Shown: positions 34,486 through 42,641 of the stretch, in pieces
Layout: each line of letters opens with the position of its first letter
How positions within the stretch are numbered: the first letter of the stretch is position 1
Origin: Streptomyces sp. NBC_01463
Lineage (GTDB): Bacteria; Actinomycetota; Actinomycetes; Streptomycetales; Streptomycetaceae
NCBI GenBank assembly: GCA_036227345.1
Contig: CP109468.1
Coordinates: 7,998,001-8,062,000, forward strand
DNA length: 64,000 nt
Reading direction: 5' to 3'
The notes under the pieces: generated by a model
What the model was told of the DNA's origin: nothing
What the model saw: the letters and a program-made list of their open reading frames with translations, nothing else
Databases searched by the model: none
Position numbers and translations under genes: made by a program

Positions 34486-34634
34486 GCCTCCAGGGTGCGA
34501 CGTGCCGACGGCCGCCGCACAGCGAATCGGGAACCCGGTCGAACGGCAGATCGAAAAGGTGTACGAGGACCGCTTCGGCGGCCCCGCGGCAGTCGCGCCG
34601 GAGAGGGCGGGCGGACCCGGACGGGCCCGGATGC

Positions 34635-34814
34635 TCAGGCGGCGGACCTCGCGCCGCCGCCGGTGGCCGCGGCCCACTCGACCAGCAGCCGCTGGTACTG
34701 CTCCTCGTCCTCCGGGGACAGGCAGCCGCCCGAACGCTGCCACAGGTCGCGAATGTCTTCATTCACCACTGCTGCGGGACGCACGGAACCGGACGGGCAC
34801 GGAGTCGGGGACAT
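34635..34814 (-). CDS. Small conserved hypothetical protein, 59 aa
   Basis: The 59-residue product starts TPCPSGSVRPAAVVNEDIR and contains LWQRSGGCLSPEDEEQYQRLLVEWA, a helix-rich acidic stretch. It has the look of a conserved Streptomyces protein of unknown function. The start with GGTAGG upstream gives normal codon bias throughout; longer in-frame starts add a poorly biased extension. Confidence 0.7.
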   Translation of the reverse strand: MSPTPCPSGSVRPAAVVNEDIRDLWQRSGGCLSPEDEEQYQRLLVEWAAATGGGARSAA

Positions 34815-34884
34815 GCCTACCAGGCTAAGGCCCCGATGTGACAATCCGACCCATTGCGCGTCAGGGACATCTCTCACATGTCTC

Positions 34885-35586
34885 TCAGGCAACCTCGGAG
34901 GCCAGACCGAGCTCCCGCAGGCCGTCCGGCCGCTCGTCCACCGGGAGATGGTCCACGAAACGTACCTCGCAGCCCAGCGCGGCCGCCCCGGCGTCGGCGT
35001 GCCGGTCGTCGCCGACCATCACCACATCGGCCGGATCCTGTCCGAGAAGTGTGCAGGCGGTGTGGAAGAGGCGTGCGTCCGGCTTGTGGACGCCGTGCTC
35101 GAAGGACAGTACGTACGTGTCGACGAAGCCGTCCAGGCCGTGCGCCCGGAAGACCGGCCTCAGGTCCCACCCGATGTTGCTCACCACGCCGACCGCGACA
35201 CCGCGGTCGCGGAGCGAGGCCAGCACCTCCGCCGCGTCCGGGTAGGGCCGCCAGGCGGCCGGGGCCATATGGCGTTCGTACAGCGCGTCGTACAGCCCCG
35301 GATCCGGCAGTTCGACCTGCCGCGCCAGACCGGTGTACGCCTCGCGATGCTGCCGGGCGCTCTCGTCGCGGGCGGCCCAGGCGCCCGCCAGCTCCTCCGG
35401 GACCTGCGCGGGAGGAGGACCGCCCGGCAGCGCACCGGAGGCCTCCAGCTCACGTACCCACCGCTCGAAGCCGGCCTCGTCCGGACTCACCTCCCGCTCG
35501 GCGAGGGCCGCGGCGAGCCAGGAACCGACGGACTCGATCCGGAAGAGCGTCCCGGAGAAGTCGAAGAGCACACCCTTGATCGGCAT
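34885..35586 (-). CDS. HAD-superfamily hydrolase
   Basis: This 233-residue cytoplasmic phosphatase-type enzyme has all four HAD motifs. GVLFDFSGTLF is motif I, with the nucleophile Asp; the second Asp of D-x-D is replaced by Ser, so the general acid is unusual. VVSNIGWD is motif II, KPDARLF gives the motif III Lys, and VVMVGDDRHADAGAA is motif IV. A helical cap lies between motifs I and II. It starts 47 bases after the PAP2 gene on the same strand and is probably co-transcribed. Substrate unknown. Confidence 0.9.
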   Translation of the reverse strand: MPIKGVLFDFSGTLFRIESVGSWLAAALAEREVSPDEAGFERWVRELEASGALPGGPPPAQVPEELAGAWAARDESARQHREAYTGLARQVELPDPGLYDALYERHMAPAAWRPYPDAAEVLASLRDRGVAVGVVSNIGWDLRPVFRAHGLDGFVDTYVLSFEHGVHKPDARLFHTACTLLGQDPADVVMVGDDRHADAGAAALGCEVRFVDHLPVDERPDGLRELGLASEVA

Positions 35587-35633
35587 GGCCCCGATCCTCG
35601 CCGACGCGGTGACCGCGGGGCAAGGATGCCCGG

Positions 35634-36326
35634 TCAGGCGGCGTCCGGCGCCCGGTCGCGCGAGGTGTAACGGTCGTACCCGGCGGTCGCGAAGGCGGCC
35701 AGGGCCGCTCCCAGCAGCCACCCGCCCAGTACGTCGGACGGCCAGTGGACGCCCAGGTAGAGCCGGGTGAGACCGACGCCGAGCACCGAGATCCAGGCGG
35801 CGGCGAAGGCGGTCCGCCGGATCCAGGGACGGGCCCCGGACCGGCGCAGCAGCCACAGCAGCAGCACGCAGCTCACCATGGCGGTCATCGCGTGTCCGGA
35901 TGGGAACGCCGCGTAGTGCGCGGAGTCCACCGGATCGGGCCAGCGGGGGCGCTCGCGGCCGACGGCGGCCTTGATCCCCTGCTGCAGCAGGCTGGAGAAC
36001 AGGCTCGTCACCGCCACCCAGGCCGCGAGCAGCCGGGCGCCGCGCCACCACAGGAGCACCACGGCGACGGCGATCAGCGCGCGCATCGTCCAGGGGTCCC
36101 ACAGCCAGTCCGTCAGCACCCGGTTCACATGGACGAGGCCGGGCTCCGTCACCGCCCGCCGGTGCAGCGCTTCGGCGACCGCACGGTCCAGGCGCATCAG
36201 CGGGGACCAGCGCGCGGCGACCAGGGCGAGCAGCACCAGGGCGAGGACGCCGCAGACGATGCCCGTCCACGGAGCCGGAGCCGGGGTGCGGGCGGGGCGC
36301 GTGGGGGAGAGGGGCGGGGAGTGCAT
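35634..36326 (-). CDS. PAP2-family membrane phosphatase
   Basis: This 230-residue integral membrane protein with about six hydrophobic segments would remove phosphate from lipid phosphates such as phosphatidate or undecaprenyl diphosphate. The three-part phosphatase motif is intact: KAAVGRERPRWP, FPSGHAMTAM and RLYLGVHWPSDVLGG. The start at 36326 has AAGGA nine bases upstream. It precedes the HAD hydrolase gene by 47 bases. Confidence 0.92.
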   Translation of the reverse strand: MHSPPLSPTRPARTPAPAPWTGIVCGVLALVLLALVAARWSPLMRLDRAVAEALHRRAVTEPGLVHVNRVLTDWLWDPWTMRALIAVAVVLLWWRGARLLAAWVAVTSLFSSLLQQGIKAAVGRERPRWPDPVDSAHYAAFPSGHAMTAMVSCVLLLWLLRRSGARPWIRRTAFAAAWISVLGVGLTRLYLGVHWPSDVLGGWLLGAALAAFATAGYDRYTSRDRAPDAA

Positions 36327-36441
36327 GAGGTGATCCTTGCCGACGGGCGGGTCGTACGGCCATCCCGGCGCGGCGGGCAGGACGTCCGGGTGCCGTGTCC
36401 GGCCGCCGGCGAAAACGCGTACGACAACGCCCGGTCGGGCT

Positions 36442-36472
36442 GTCCGGCTGCCGCCGGACCCGGGAACTCCCG
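36442..36472 (-). terminator. Hairpin pair downstream of the M56 peptidase
   Basis: GTCCGGC (36442-36448) pairs with GCCGGAC (36453-36459) around a four-base loop. CCCGGGAACTCCCGG follows directly. They lie 7 to 37 bases past the minus-strand stop. Confidence 0.55.
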
Positions 36473-36478
36473 GTCCTG

Positions 36479-37414
36479 CTATCCCAGTGCGCTGAGCGCC
36501 GGAACGAACGCCACCAGAAGCGGGACCACCGGCAGGAGCGTGGCCGCCGCGGTGAGCCGCAGCCGGCGGCCCGCCGTCAGCCGCCCCGCGGGCGCCAGCA
36601 GCCGGTTCACCCGCAGGGGCATCTGCGCGTCCGGCGTCGGGCACGGGCCGAACACGCCCCGGTCCTCGTTCAGTTCGACCAGTGCGAGCGCGGTCGTCAG
36701 CCGCCCGAAGCGCCGTGAGGCCGTGTCGTCGGCGGCCAGTTCCACGAGCCGGTGCATCTCGCCGCGGAACGCCGCGAACACCGGAATCTGCGGGAAGCCG
36801 GACGCCAGCGCGGCCGAGCAGTTGAGCAGCCAGTCGTGCCGGGCGTTCGCATGCCCCTGTTCATGGGCGAGCACCGCGTCGAGCTGACGGCCTTTCAGCC
36901 GTCCCAGCGCGGCGGTGGTGATGACGAGCCGGGGCGCGGTGCCGGGCAGCCACCAGGCGTCGGGACGTTCCCCCTCCAGGACCACGAGCCGGCCGCTGCC
37001 GGGCTCCTCGCCGGGCATCAGCGGTGAACGCACCAGGAGTTCGGCGCGCCGTCCCCTGCGTTCCAGCCGGACGCGACGGATCTCGCGGGTCAGCATCGCG
37101 GCCGTCCACAGACCGCCGAGAGCCAGCAGCACGGCCATCACGGCCGACCACGGGCCGTAGGCCGCCAGAGCGTAGGCCTCGACCACGGCGTGCGGGGCGG
37201 GTGCGAACACATGGCCGCGCACCGCCTGCCAGGCCGCCGCCGCGCTGAACGTCATGGACAGTCCGAACGAGAGCAGCACCCCCGCCACCACGCACTGCCA
37301 CACCCACAGCGCCACCACGGGCTCGCGCTCCGGCCACTCGGCCCGCGCCATCAGCCGCGGGGTCACGACGGCGGCCAGTGCACCGAGCAGCAGCAGCACG
37401 AGGGAGACCAACAT
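36479..37414 (-). CDS. M56-family membrane metallopeptidase (BlaR1/MecR1-like)
   Basis: This 311-residue membrane protein has hydrophobic segments at residues 1-20, 38-60, 85-105 and near the C-terminus. The zinc motif HEQGH is in DAVLAHEQGHANARHDW, with a downstream Glu in MHRLVELAADD. The beta-lactam sensor domain of BlaR1 is absent, as in most Streptomyces M56 proteins. These normally pair with a BlaI-type repressor, but none is encoded next to it here. The DUF5134 gene lies just upstream on the same strand. Confidence 0.88.
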   Translation of the reverse strand: MLVSLVLLLLGALAAVVTPRLMARAEWPEREPVVALWVWQCVVAGVLLSFGLSMTFSAAAAWQAVRGHVFAPAPHAVVEAYALAAYGPWSAVMAVLLALGGLWTAAMLTREIRRVRLERRGRRAELLVRSPLMPGEEPGSGRLVVLEGERPDAWWLPGTAPRLVITTAALGRLKGRQLDAVLAHEQGHANARHDWLLNCSAALASGFPQIPVFAAFRGEMHRLVELAADDTASRRFGRLTTALALVELNEDRGVFGPCPTPDAQMPLRVNRLLAPAGRLTAGRRLRLTAAATLLPVVPLLVAFVPALSALG

Positions 37415-37500
37415 GGCGTCAGCCTATGAGGGGCGCGGTACACACGGGTATGGCTGCGCTCGGCAAGTGACGCACGCCACGGTTTGTGGAGGCTCCCGTC

Positions 37501-38106
37501 TCACAGAGCGAGCAGCATCGCGAACATCGCTATGCCCATGGTGAGCCGGCAGGCCAGCGCCAGCTCCGGCCGGGTCCCCCAGCCGGCCGCCGGTGTCCCG
37601 CCGGTCAGGGTTCCGCCGGTCACGGTCCCGCCCCCTGCCGCCGCCGCGGTCACCGGTATCAGCCGCGCCCCGGACCGCAGGACGTACACGGTGTAGTAGA
37701 CGAGGAGCAGCCCGGTCAGCAGGGGCACGCCGCCGGCGGCCGCCATGGCGTGGGAGGCGTGGCCGCCGTGCCCCGTCCCGCCCGACCGCGCCATCACCAC
37801 GGACATGTAGACCATCGCCGAGGAGCCGACCAGGTGGTGCAGATGGTGACCGCTGCGGCGGGAGAACCACAGGGCGCGCACCGCGGCGGCGCCGAAGAGC
37901 ACGGCGTACAGCGCCCATCCCCACGCGGGCGGGGCGACGACAGCCGCCGGCATCGCCATGGCGGCCATGCCGAAGCCCATCAGCGCCTCGGCACGCGCCG
38001 CTCTGCGCTCCTCCCCGGTCCCGCTGCGGGTCCGCAGCAGGCAGTACGCGCCCGTCACCGCGCACAACGTCATCAGCAGCCAGCCGGACATCGCGGGTCC
38101 GTGCAC
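37501..38106 (-). CDS. DUF5134 multi-pass membrane protein
   Basis: This 201-residue membrane protein has about six hydrophobic segments and histidine-rich loops: RRSGHHLHHLVGSSAMVYMS and GHGGHASHAM. The GTG at 38106 has GGGGGAGG six bases before it, far better than the ATG at 38091. The pattern MHGPAMSGWLL at the start fits DUF5134 proteins. The histidines suggest metal or haem contact within the membrane, but no role is established. It is 86 bases from the M56 peptidase and probably co-regulated. Confidence 0.8.
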   Translation of the reverse strand: MHGPAMSGWLLMTLCAVTGAYCLLRTRSGTGEERRAARAEALMGFGMAAMAMPAAVVAPPAWGWALYAVLFGAAAVRALWFSRRSGHHLHHLVGSSAMVYMSVVMARSGGTGHGGHASHAMAAAGGVPLLTGLLLVYYTVYVLRSGARLIPVTAAAAGGGTVTGGTLTGGTPAAGWGTRPELALACRLTMGIAMFAMLLAL

Positions 38107-38232
38107 AGCAGACCTCCCCCTGGGCGAACGACATCGCCGTCGTCTAGTCGATGCCCGGGCCCGCACCCTCGTACGCGGCGCACTGGGGTACAGGGGGAGC
38201 GCGCGACGGGAGTGTATTGCGGCGCCGAGGCC

Positions 38233-38619
38233 TCAGGGCCGATAGCGCAGCGGGTGCTCCGCCGGCACTTCGACGACGGCGATGCGCACCCCGTCCGGAT
38301 CGGCGATCCACATCTCGTCGAGCCCCCAGGGCTCGCGCAGCGGCGGCCGCAGGACCTCCACACCGCGGGCCGACACCTCCGCGTGGACGGCCCGGACATC
38401 GGCGACCTGGAGCCACAGCCGCAGTCCGGGGGCGGGCGGCGCGTCACCGCGACCGGACAGCTCCAGGAACCCGCCGCCGAGGAAGTAGACCGTCCCCCGC
38501 TCGGGACCCGTACCGAATTCGCGGTAGACGGGGAGCCCGAGGGACTCCCCGTAGAACGTCCGTGACCGTTCGGGATCCGTGGGGGTCACCAGGATCCGGC
38601 TGCTCAGCACATGAACCAT
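38233..38619 (-). CDS. VOC-family (glyoxalase/bleomycin-resistance fold) protein
   Basis: This 128-residue cytoplasmic protein has two beta-alpha-beta-beta-beta modules: VLSSRILVTPTDPERSRTFYGESLG in the first half, and LWLQVADVRAVHAEVSARGV with WGLDEMWIADPDGVRIAVVE in the second. The fold binds a metal and acts as a dioxygenase, isomerase or drug-binding protein. The specific role is unknown. It is divergent from the GNAT gene with 78 bases between the starts. Confidence 0.88.
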   Translation of the reverse strand: MVHVLSSRILVTPTDPERSRTFYGESLGLPVYREFGTGPERGTVYFLGGGFLELSGRGDAPPAPGLRLWLQVADVRAVHAEVSARGVEVLRPPLREPWGLDEMWIADPDGVRIAVVEVPAEHPLRYRP

Positions 38620-38697
38620 GGTCCGGACTCTAAGGGCTGCCCCGCCGGGAGTTACGCTGCTGCGGCACGGCCGAAGCAGAGAACGGAGAGCCTCACC

Positions 38698-39255
38698 ATG
38701 GACACCGCCCCGCCCCGGGACTCGGGACAGCTGACCTTCCGCGACGCGACCGAAGCGGATGTGCCCGCCCTCGTGGAGCTGATCCAGGCCGCGTACCGCG
38801 GTGACTCCAGCCGCGCGGGCTGGACCACCGAGGCCGACATCCTGGAGGGGCAGCGCACCGACCCGCAGGGCGTGCGCGACGTGGTGGAGGCCCCCGGCAG
38901 CCGACTGCTCGTGGTGGAGCGCGACGGCGAGACCGTCGCCTGCTGCCAGCTCGAACACCGGGGCGAGGCCGCCTACTTCGGCATGTTCGCCGTGCGTCCC
39001 GCACTCCAGGGCACGGGCCTCGGCAAGGTGATCATCGCCGAGGCCGAGCGCACGGTCCGCGAGAGCTGGGGTGCGCGTGAGATGCACATGACCGTCATCT
39101 CGGTGCGCGAAGACCTGATCGCCTGGTACGAGCGCCGCGGCTACCGCCGTACGGGAAAGCTGAGCCCGTTCCCGTACGGCGATGAGCGCTTCGGTGTTCC
39201 GCAGCGCGACGACCTCGCCTTCGAGCTGCTCGTCAAGGACCTGCCCGAGGCCTGA
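38698..39255 (+). CDS. GNAT-family N-acetyltransferase
   Basis: This 185-residue acetyl-CoA-dependent transferase has LTFRDATEADVPALVELI as the N-terminal GNAT strand-helix. AYFGMFAVRPALQGTGLGKVI carries the R/Q-x-x-G-x-G/A acetyl-CoA motif, and IAWYERRGYRRTGKLSPFP the C-terminal part. GGAG lies ten bases before the ATG. The acceptor (protein, antibiotic or small amine) is unknown. It converges on the GDPD gene, with 18 bases between them. Confidence 0.9.
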   Translation: MDTAPPRDSGQLTFRDATEADVPALVELIQAAYRGDSSRAGWTTEADILEGQRTDPQGVRDVVEAPGSRLLVVERDGETVACCQLEHRGEAAYFGMFAVRPALQGTGLGKVIIAEAERTVRESWGAREMHMTVISVREDLIAWYERRGYRRTGKLSPFPYGDERFGVPQRDDLAFELLVKDLPEA

Positions 39256-39273
39256 CCCGGGCCCGCGGCTCGG

Positions 39274-39957
39274 CTACGCGGTGAAACGGCCGGCGCGGCG
39301 GATCTCCGGGAAGTCGGTGGTCGCGCCGTCGAGCCCGAGGCCACGGGCCAGCCGCAGATGGTCCTGGGTGTTGACCACCCAGCCGACCACGGTCAGCCCC
39401 TCGGCGTGGGCCTTCTCGACCAGTTCCAGCGTGATGCGCCGGACGTTGAGCACCAGCCGGGTGGCGCCCACCGCCTTCGCGCGGTCCACCACGTCGTCGC
39501 CCCAGCGGCTGGCCACGAGAGCCGTCCGCACCCCCGGCACCAGCTGCGCGATCTCGGCGATCGCCTCGTCGTGGAACGAGATCACCTCGACCCGTTCGAC
39601 GAGATCGCGCCTCCGCATCACCTCGGCGAGCGTGCGCGCGGCGGCCACGTCCTTGATCTCCGCCTGCAAGGGGGAGCGCACGGCGTCGAGGACCTCCTCG
39701 AAGACCGGCACGCGTTCCCCCTGACCGGCGTCGAGCTCACGCAGCTCCGCCAGGGTCTTCTCGGCGATCGGGCCCTTGCCGTCGGTCGTGCGGTCCACCT
39801 CGGCGTCGTGCATGACGGCGAGCGCGCCGTCCTTGCTCAGATGAAGGTCCAGCTCGATGAGGTCCATGCCGGCCTGTTCGGCGTGGACGAACGACCGCAG
39901 GGTGTTCTCCGGCTCGACACCCATCACCCCGCGATGACCGATGGTGAGAAAAGACAA
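39274..39957 (-). CDS. Glycerophosphodiester phosphodiesterase
   Basis: This soluble enzyme of about 227 residues splits glycerophosphodiesters to glycerol-3-phosphate and an alcohol. Key motifs are TIGHRGVMGVEPENTLRSF with the catalytic His-Arg and Glu-Asn, and DLIELDLHLSKDGALAVMHD with the metal ligands and second His. EIKDV lies mid-barrel. The TTG at 39957 is preferred (GAGAG upstream, and the catalytic motif starts within six residues). A GTG at 40008 would add 17 poorly conserved residues. A MITE-like element sits 35 to 85 bases upstream, which may have changed its promoter. Confidence 0.9.
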   Translation of the reverse strand: MSFLTIGHRGVMGVEPENTLRSFVHAEQAGMDLIELDLHLSKDGALAVMHDAEVDRTTDGKGPIAEKTLAELRELDAGQGERVPVFEEVLDAVRSPLQAEIKDVAAARTLAEVMRRRDLVERVEVISFHDEAIAEIAQLVPGVRTALVASRWGDDVVDRAKAVGATRLVLNVRRITLELVEKAHAEGLTVVGWVVNTQDHLRLARGLGLDGATTDFPEIRRAGRFTA

Positions 39958-40042
39958 GGCACTCTCGCTTCCGTCGACGGCGTCTCCCCGCGTGCTGCTC
40001 CTACCCACGCGGCACTACGGCATGACCGCAGTCCCGCAGCCT

Positions 40043-40238
40043 AAGGGCTGTCCCGCAATTCCTGGCGGGCGCACGACGACAGCTACGGCACCTCTCCCCC
40101 GTGGCCGGAACGGCACGGGGGGACCCCCTCCGTTGCCGAATCGCCCGAATGCGCCCAGTATGCGGGCGCCTCTCCGCCTTGCGATGCACCGCATCTGACG
40201 CCGCGCGCTGATCCACCAGGAATTGCGGGACAGCCCTT
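40043..40238. mobile_element. MITE-like element with 23-bp terminal inverted repeats
   Basis: AAGGGCTGTCCCGCAATTCC is the start of a 23-bp left end (40043-40065), which is an exact reverse complement of 40216-40238. The 196-bp unit has no transposase and no gene with a good start. GGGCTGTCCCGCA-type ends are known from Streptomyces insertion sequences and their small non-autonomous derivatives. No obvious target-site duplication is visible. It lies between the GDPD and DUF6421 genes. Confidence 0.75.
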
Positions 40239-40449
40239 GGTGTCCGGTCGCGGCCGGGGCGGGCAGGACGGCCCGGGAGGGTCCATGACGGCCGTTCGTA
40301 CGTGGAAGAGGTTGCCCGAGCGCTGGACGGCAGGAAAAATCGCGGTGACCATGGGGATGTGCAGGATAATTTTCAGGTCCCCACTTGTCTTGGAGAACCG
40401 CACACGGATACGGTTGCTTGACGCGAGGTTCTCCCGTGGAGGAAGTGTT

Positions 40450-41847
40450 ATGACGGAAATTCTTGTGCACGACGTCGCCGCCGGTGACATACCTTCCGCT
40501 CAGCGGGTGGTCGAGCACCCTGCCTGGCCCGCGCTCAAGAATGCCGTGGAGGAGATCCGTCCCTGGCAGTCGAAGGACGGTTCCATCGACTTCGACGCCG
40601 ATGGCGCGCCCACGCGGGCCCTTGCCGGGTCGGCACTGGAGCGAGTGGCCGCCGCGGTCGAGGAGCTGTCGCCGCTCCTCCCGCACGACGCCGCGTACCA
40701 CCGTGCCCTCGTCCTGGACCTGCGCCGCTGGGCCGCCGACGGATTCGGCATCCCCGACTTCCTCGATTCGCTGCTGGCCTTCCAGCCGGCCAAGGACCGC
40801 GCCGACGGGCTCCAGCACCTCGTCGTCTTCGCGATGTACACGCAGAACGGCAATCCCGACCGCAACCTCGAAGCGGTCGTGCTCCGGATGGTCTGGCCCG
40901 AGTGGCTCGCGGACCTGGAGGCGACCCGCTACGACAACCCGCTGTTCTGCGGCATCACCTTCGAGGACTTCACCTCCGGGTACGACACCAACTCCGCGGT
41001 GCTCTTCCCGGAGACCATCGCCGTGCGCGAGGCCCCCGAGCGCTTCAGCTGGGGCGGCATCTTCTGTGACCGCGAGGCCGCCCGCTTCCGCCGGGTCACC
41101 GAGGCCTCCGTCGAGCTCCTGGGCGTCGAGCTGCCCGAGGACATCCGCGACATGGTCGGCGACCAGCAGCGCTGTGAGCAGGCCTTCGTGCTCTGGGACA
41201 TGGTCCACGACCGCACGCACAGCCACGGTGACCTGCCGTTCGACCCGTTCATGATCAAGCAGCGCCAGCCGTTCTGGATGTACGGCCTGGAGGAGCTGCG
41301 CTGCGACCTCACCGCCTTCAGGGAGGCCGTGAAGCTGGAGGCCGACGGCTTCGGCCAGGGCCGCGACGTGCAGTACGCCGTGCTCTTCGACCGGATGTTC
41401 CGCTTCCCGGTCACCGGCGAGCGCGTCCGCAACTACGACGGCCTCGGCGGCCAGCTCCTCTTCGCCTACCTCCACAAGCACGACGTCGTCCGCTGGACGG
41501 ACAACACCCTGAAGATCGACTGGGAGCGTGCCCCGCAGGTCACCAACCAGCTCTGCGCCGAGATCGAGAAGCTCTACCGGGACGGCATCGACCGCCCCAA
41601 GCTCGTCCACTGGTTCGCGGCGTACGACATGGTCGCCACCTATCTCGCCCCGCACCCGGGATCGCGCTGGGCCAAGGGTCCCGACGCCCTGGATCTCTCG
41701 CTGCCGCCCCGCAAACTCGTCGACGACGTGCTTCCGGACGAGTTTCCCCTGAGCATGTTCTATGAGGCGCTCTCCAAGAAGCTGAAGAACGTGATCGCCT
41801 CCACCAAGGGGATCACCGCCGCGGAAGCCGGGCAGGCGGCCGCGTGA
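40450..41847 (+). CDS. DUF6421 family protein
   Basis: This 465-residue soluble protein starts at ATG 40450 with GGAGGAAG six bases upstream. It matches an actinobacterial family known only as DUF6421: EIRPWQSKDGSIDF, VVFAMYTQNGNPDRNLEAV, WDMVHDRTHSHGDLPFDPFM and YAVLFDRMFRFPVTG. The H-D-R-T-H-S-H cluster could bind a metal and suggests an enzyme, but no activity is known. Its stop overlaps or nearly abuts the SDR gene, so the two are probably one operon with the threonine aldolase. Confidence 0.85.
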   Translation: MTEILVHDVAAGDIPSAQRVVEHPAWPALKNAVEEIRPWQSKDGSIDFDADGAPTRALAGSALERVAAAVEELSPLLPHDAAYHRALVLDLRRWAADGFGIPDFLDSLLAFQPAKDRADGLQHLVVFAMYTQNGNPDRNLEAVVLRMVWPEWLADLEATRYDNPLFCGITFEDFTSGYDTNSAVLFPETIAVREAPERFSWGGIFCDREAARFRRVTEASVELLGVELPEDIRDMVGDQQRCEQAFVLWDMVHDRTHSHGDLPFDPFMIKQRQPFWMYGLEELRCDLTAFREAVKLEADGFGQGRDVQYAVLFDRMFRFPVTGERVRNYDGLGGQLLFAYLHKHDVVRWTDNTLKIDWERAPQVTNQLCAEIEKLYRDGIDRPKLVHWFAAYDMVATYLAPHPGSRWAKGPDALDLSLPPRKLVDDVLPDEFPLSMFYEALSKKLKNVIASTKGITAAEAGQAAA

Positions 41848-41873
41848 GCGCACGTCGTGAGGAGGCGGTGGCC

Positions 41874-42641
41874 ATGAACGGAAACGGCAGGGGCAGCGGG
41901 AGCGGTGCGCTCGAAGGGGCCGTGGTCGCGGTCGCCGGAGCGGCGGGACCCGCCGGCCGGGCGGCGCTGCTGAGGCTCGCCGAGGCGGGCGCGGTCGTCG
42001 TCGCCTCCGACGCGAACGCCACCCGGCTCGCGGAGGCCGTGGACGCGGCCCGTTACGCCCACGGCGGCGCCACCGTCACCGGCGACACCGTGGACCTGCT
42101 CGATCTCGGTGCCGCCCGTGAATGGGCCGACAAGACGGAGAAGGAGTTCGGCCGGATCGACGGTCTGGTCCACCTCGTCGGCGGCTGGCGCGGCAGCCCG
42201 ACCTTCGCCGAGACGGACCTCGCCGACTGGACGCTGCTGGAGAAGCTGCTGATCCGCACGGTCCAGAGCACCTCGCTGGCCTTCCAGGACGGTCTGCAGC
42301 GCAGCGACCGCGGCCGCTATCTGCTGATCAGCGCGGCCGGCGCGAGCAACCCCACCGCGGGCAACGCCGCCTACGCGGCGTCGAAGGCGGCGGCCGAGGC
42401 CTGGACCCTCGCGCTCGCGGACGCCTTCCGCAAGGCGGGGGGCGACCAGGGGCCGCAGAGCGCGGCTGCGATCCTGGTCGTGAAGGCATTGGTGCACGAC
42501 GCCATGCGCGCCGAGCGCCCGAATGCGAAGTTCGCGGGCTTCACCGACGTCAAGGAGCTGGCTGATGCCATCGCCGGCGTCTGGGACCGGCCCGCCCCGG
42601 AAGTGAACGGAAAGCGCCTGTGGCTGACCCCGCAACCGTAA
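41874..42641 (+). CDS. Short-chain dehydrogenase/reductase
   Basis: This 255-residue NAD(P)-dependent oxidoreductase has the Rossmann glycine motif VVAVAGAAGPAGRAAL near residue 15. The catalytic Ser is in LLISAAGAS and the Tyr-x-x-x-Lys in AYAASKAAAEAW. ATG 41874 is chosen because GAGGAGG lies about nine bases before it. A GTG at 41844 overlapping the previous stop is possible. The next gene's start lies within its last codons, so DUF6421, SDR and threonine aldolase appear translationally linked. Substrate unknown. Confidence 0.9.
   Translation: MNGNGRGSGSGALEGAVVAVAGAAGPAGRAALLRLAEAGAVVVASDANATRLAEAVDAARYAHGGATVTGDTVDLLDLGAAREWADKTEKEFGRIDGLVHLVGGWRGSPTFAETDLADWTLLEKLLIRTVQSTSLAFQDGLQRSDRGRYLLISAAGASNPTAGNAAYAASKAAAEAWTLALADAFRKAGGDQGPQSAAAILVVKALVHDAMRAERPNAKFAGFTDVKELADAIAGVWDRPAPEVNGKRLWLTPQP

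Noticed and set aside
40237..40449. N-terminal extension of DUF6421 reaching back into the MITE border
   Set aside because: The extension has poor codon bias and the ATG at 40450 has a strong GGAGGAAG ribosome site.
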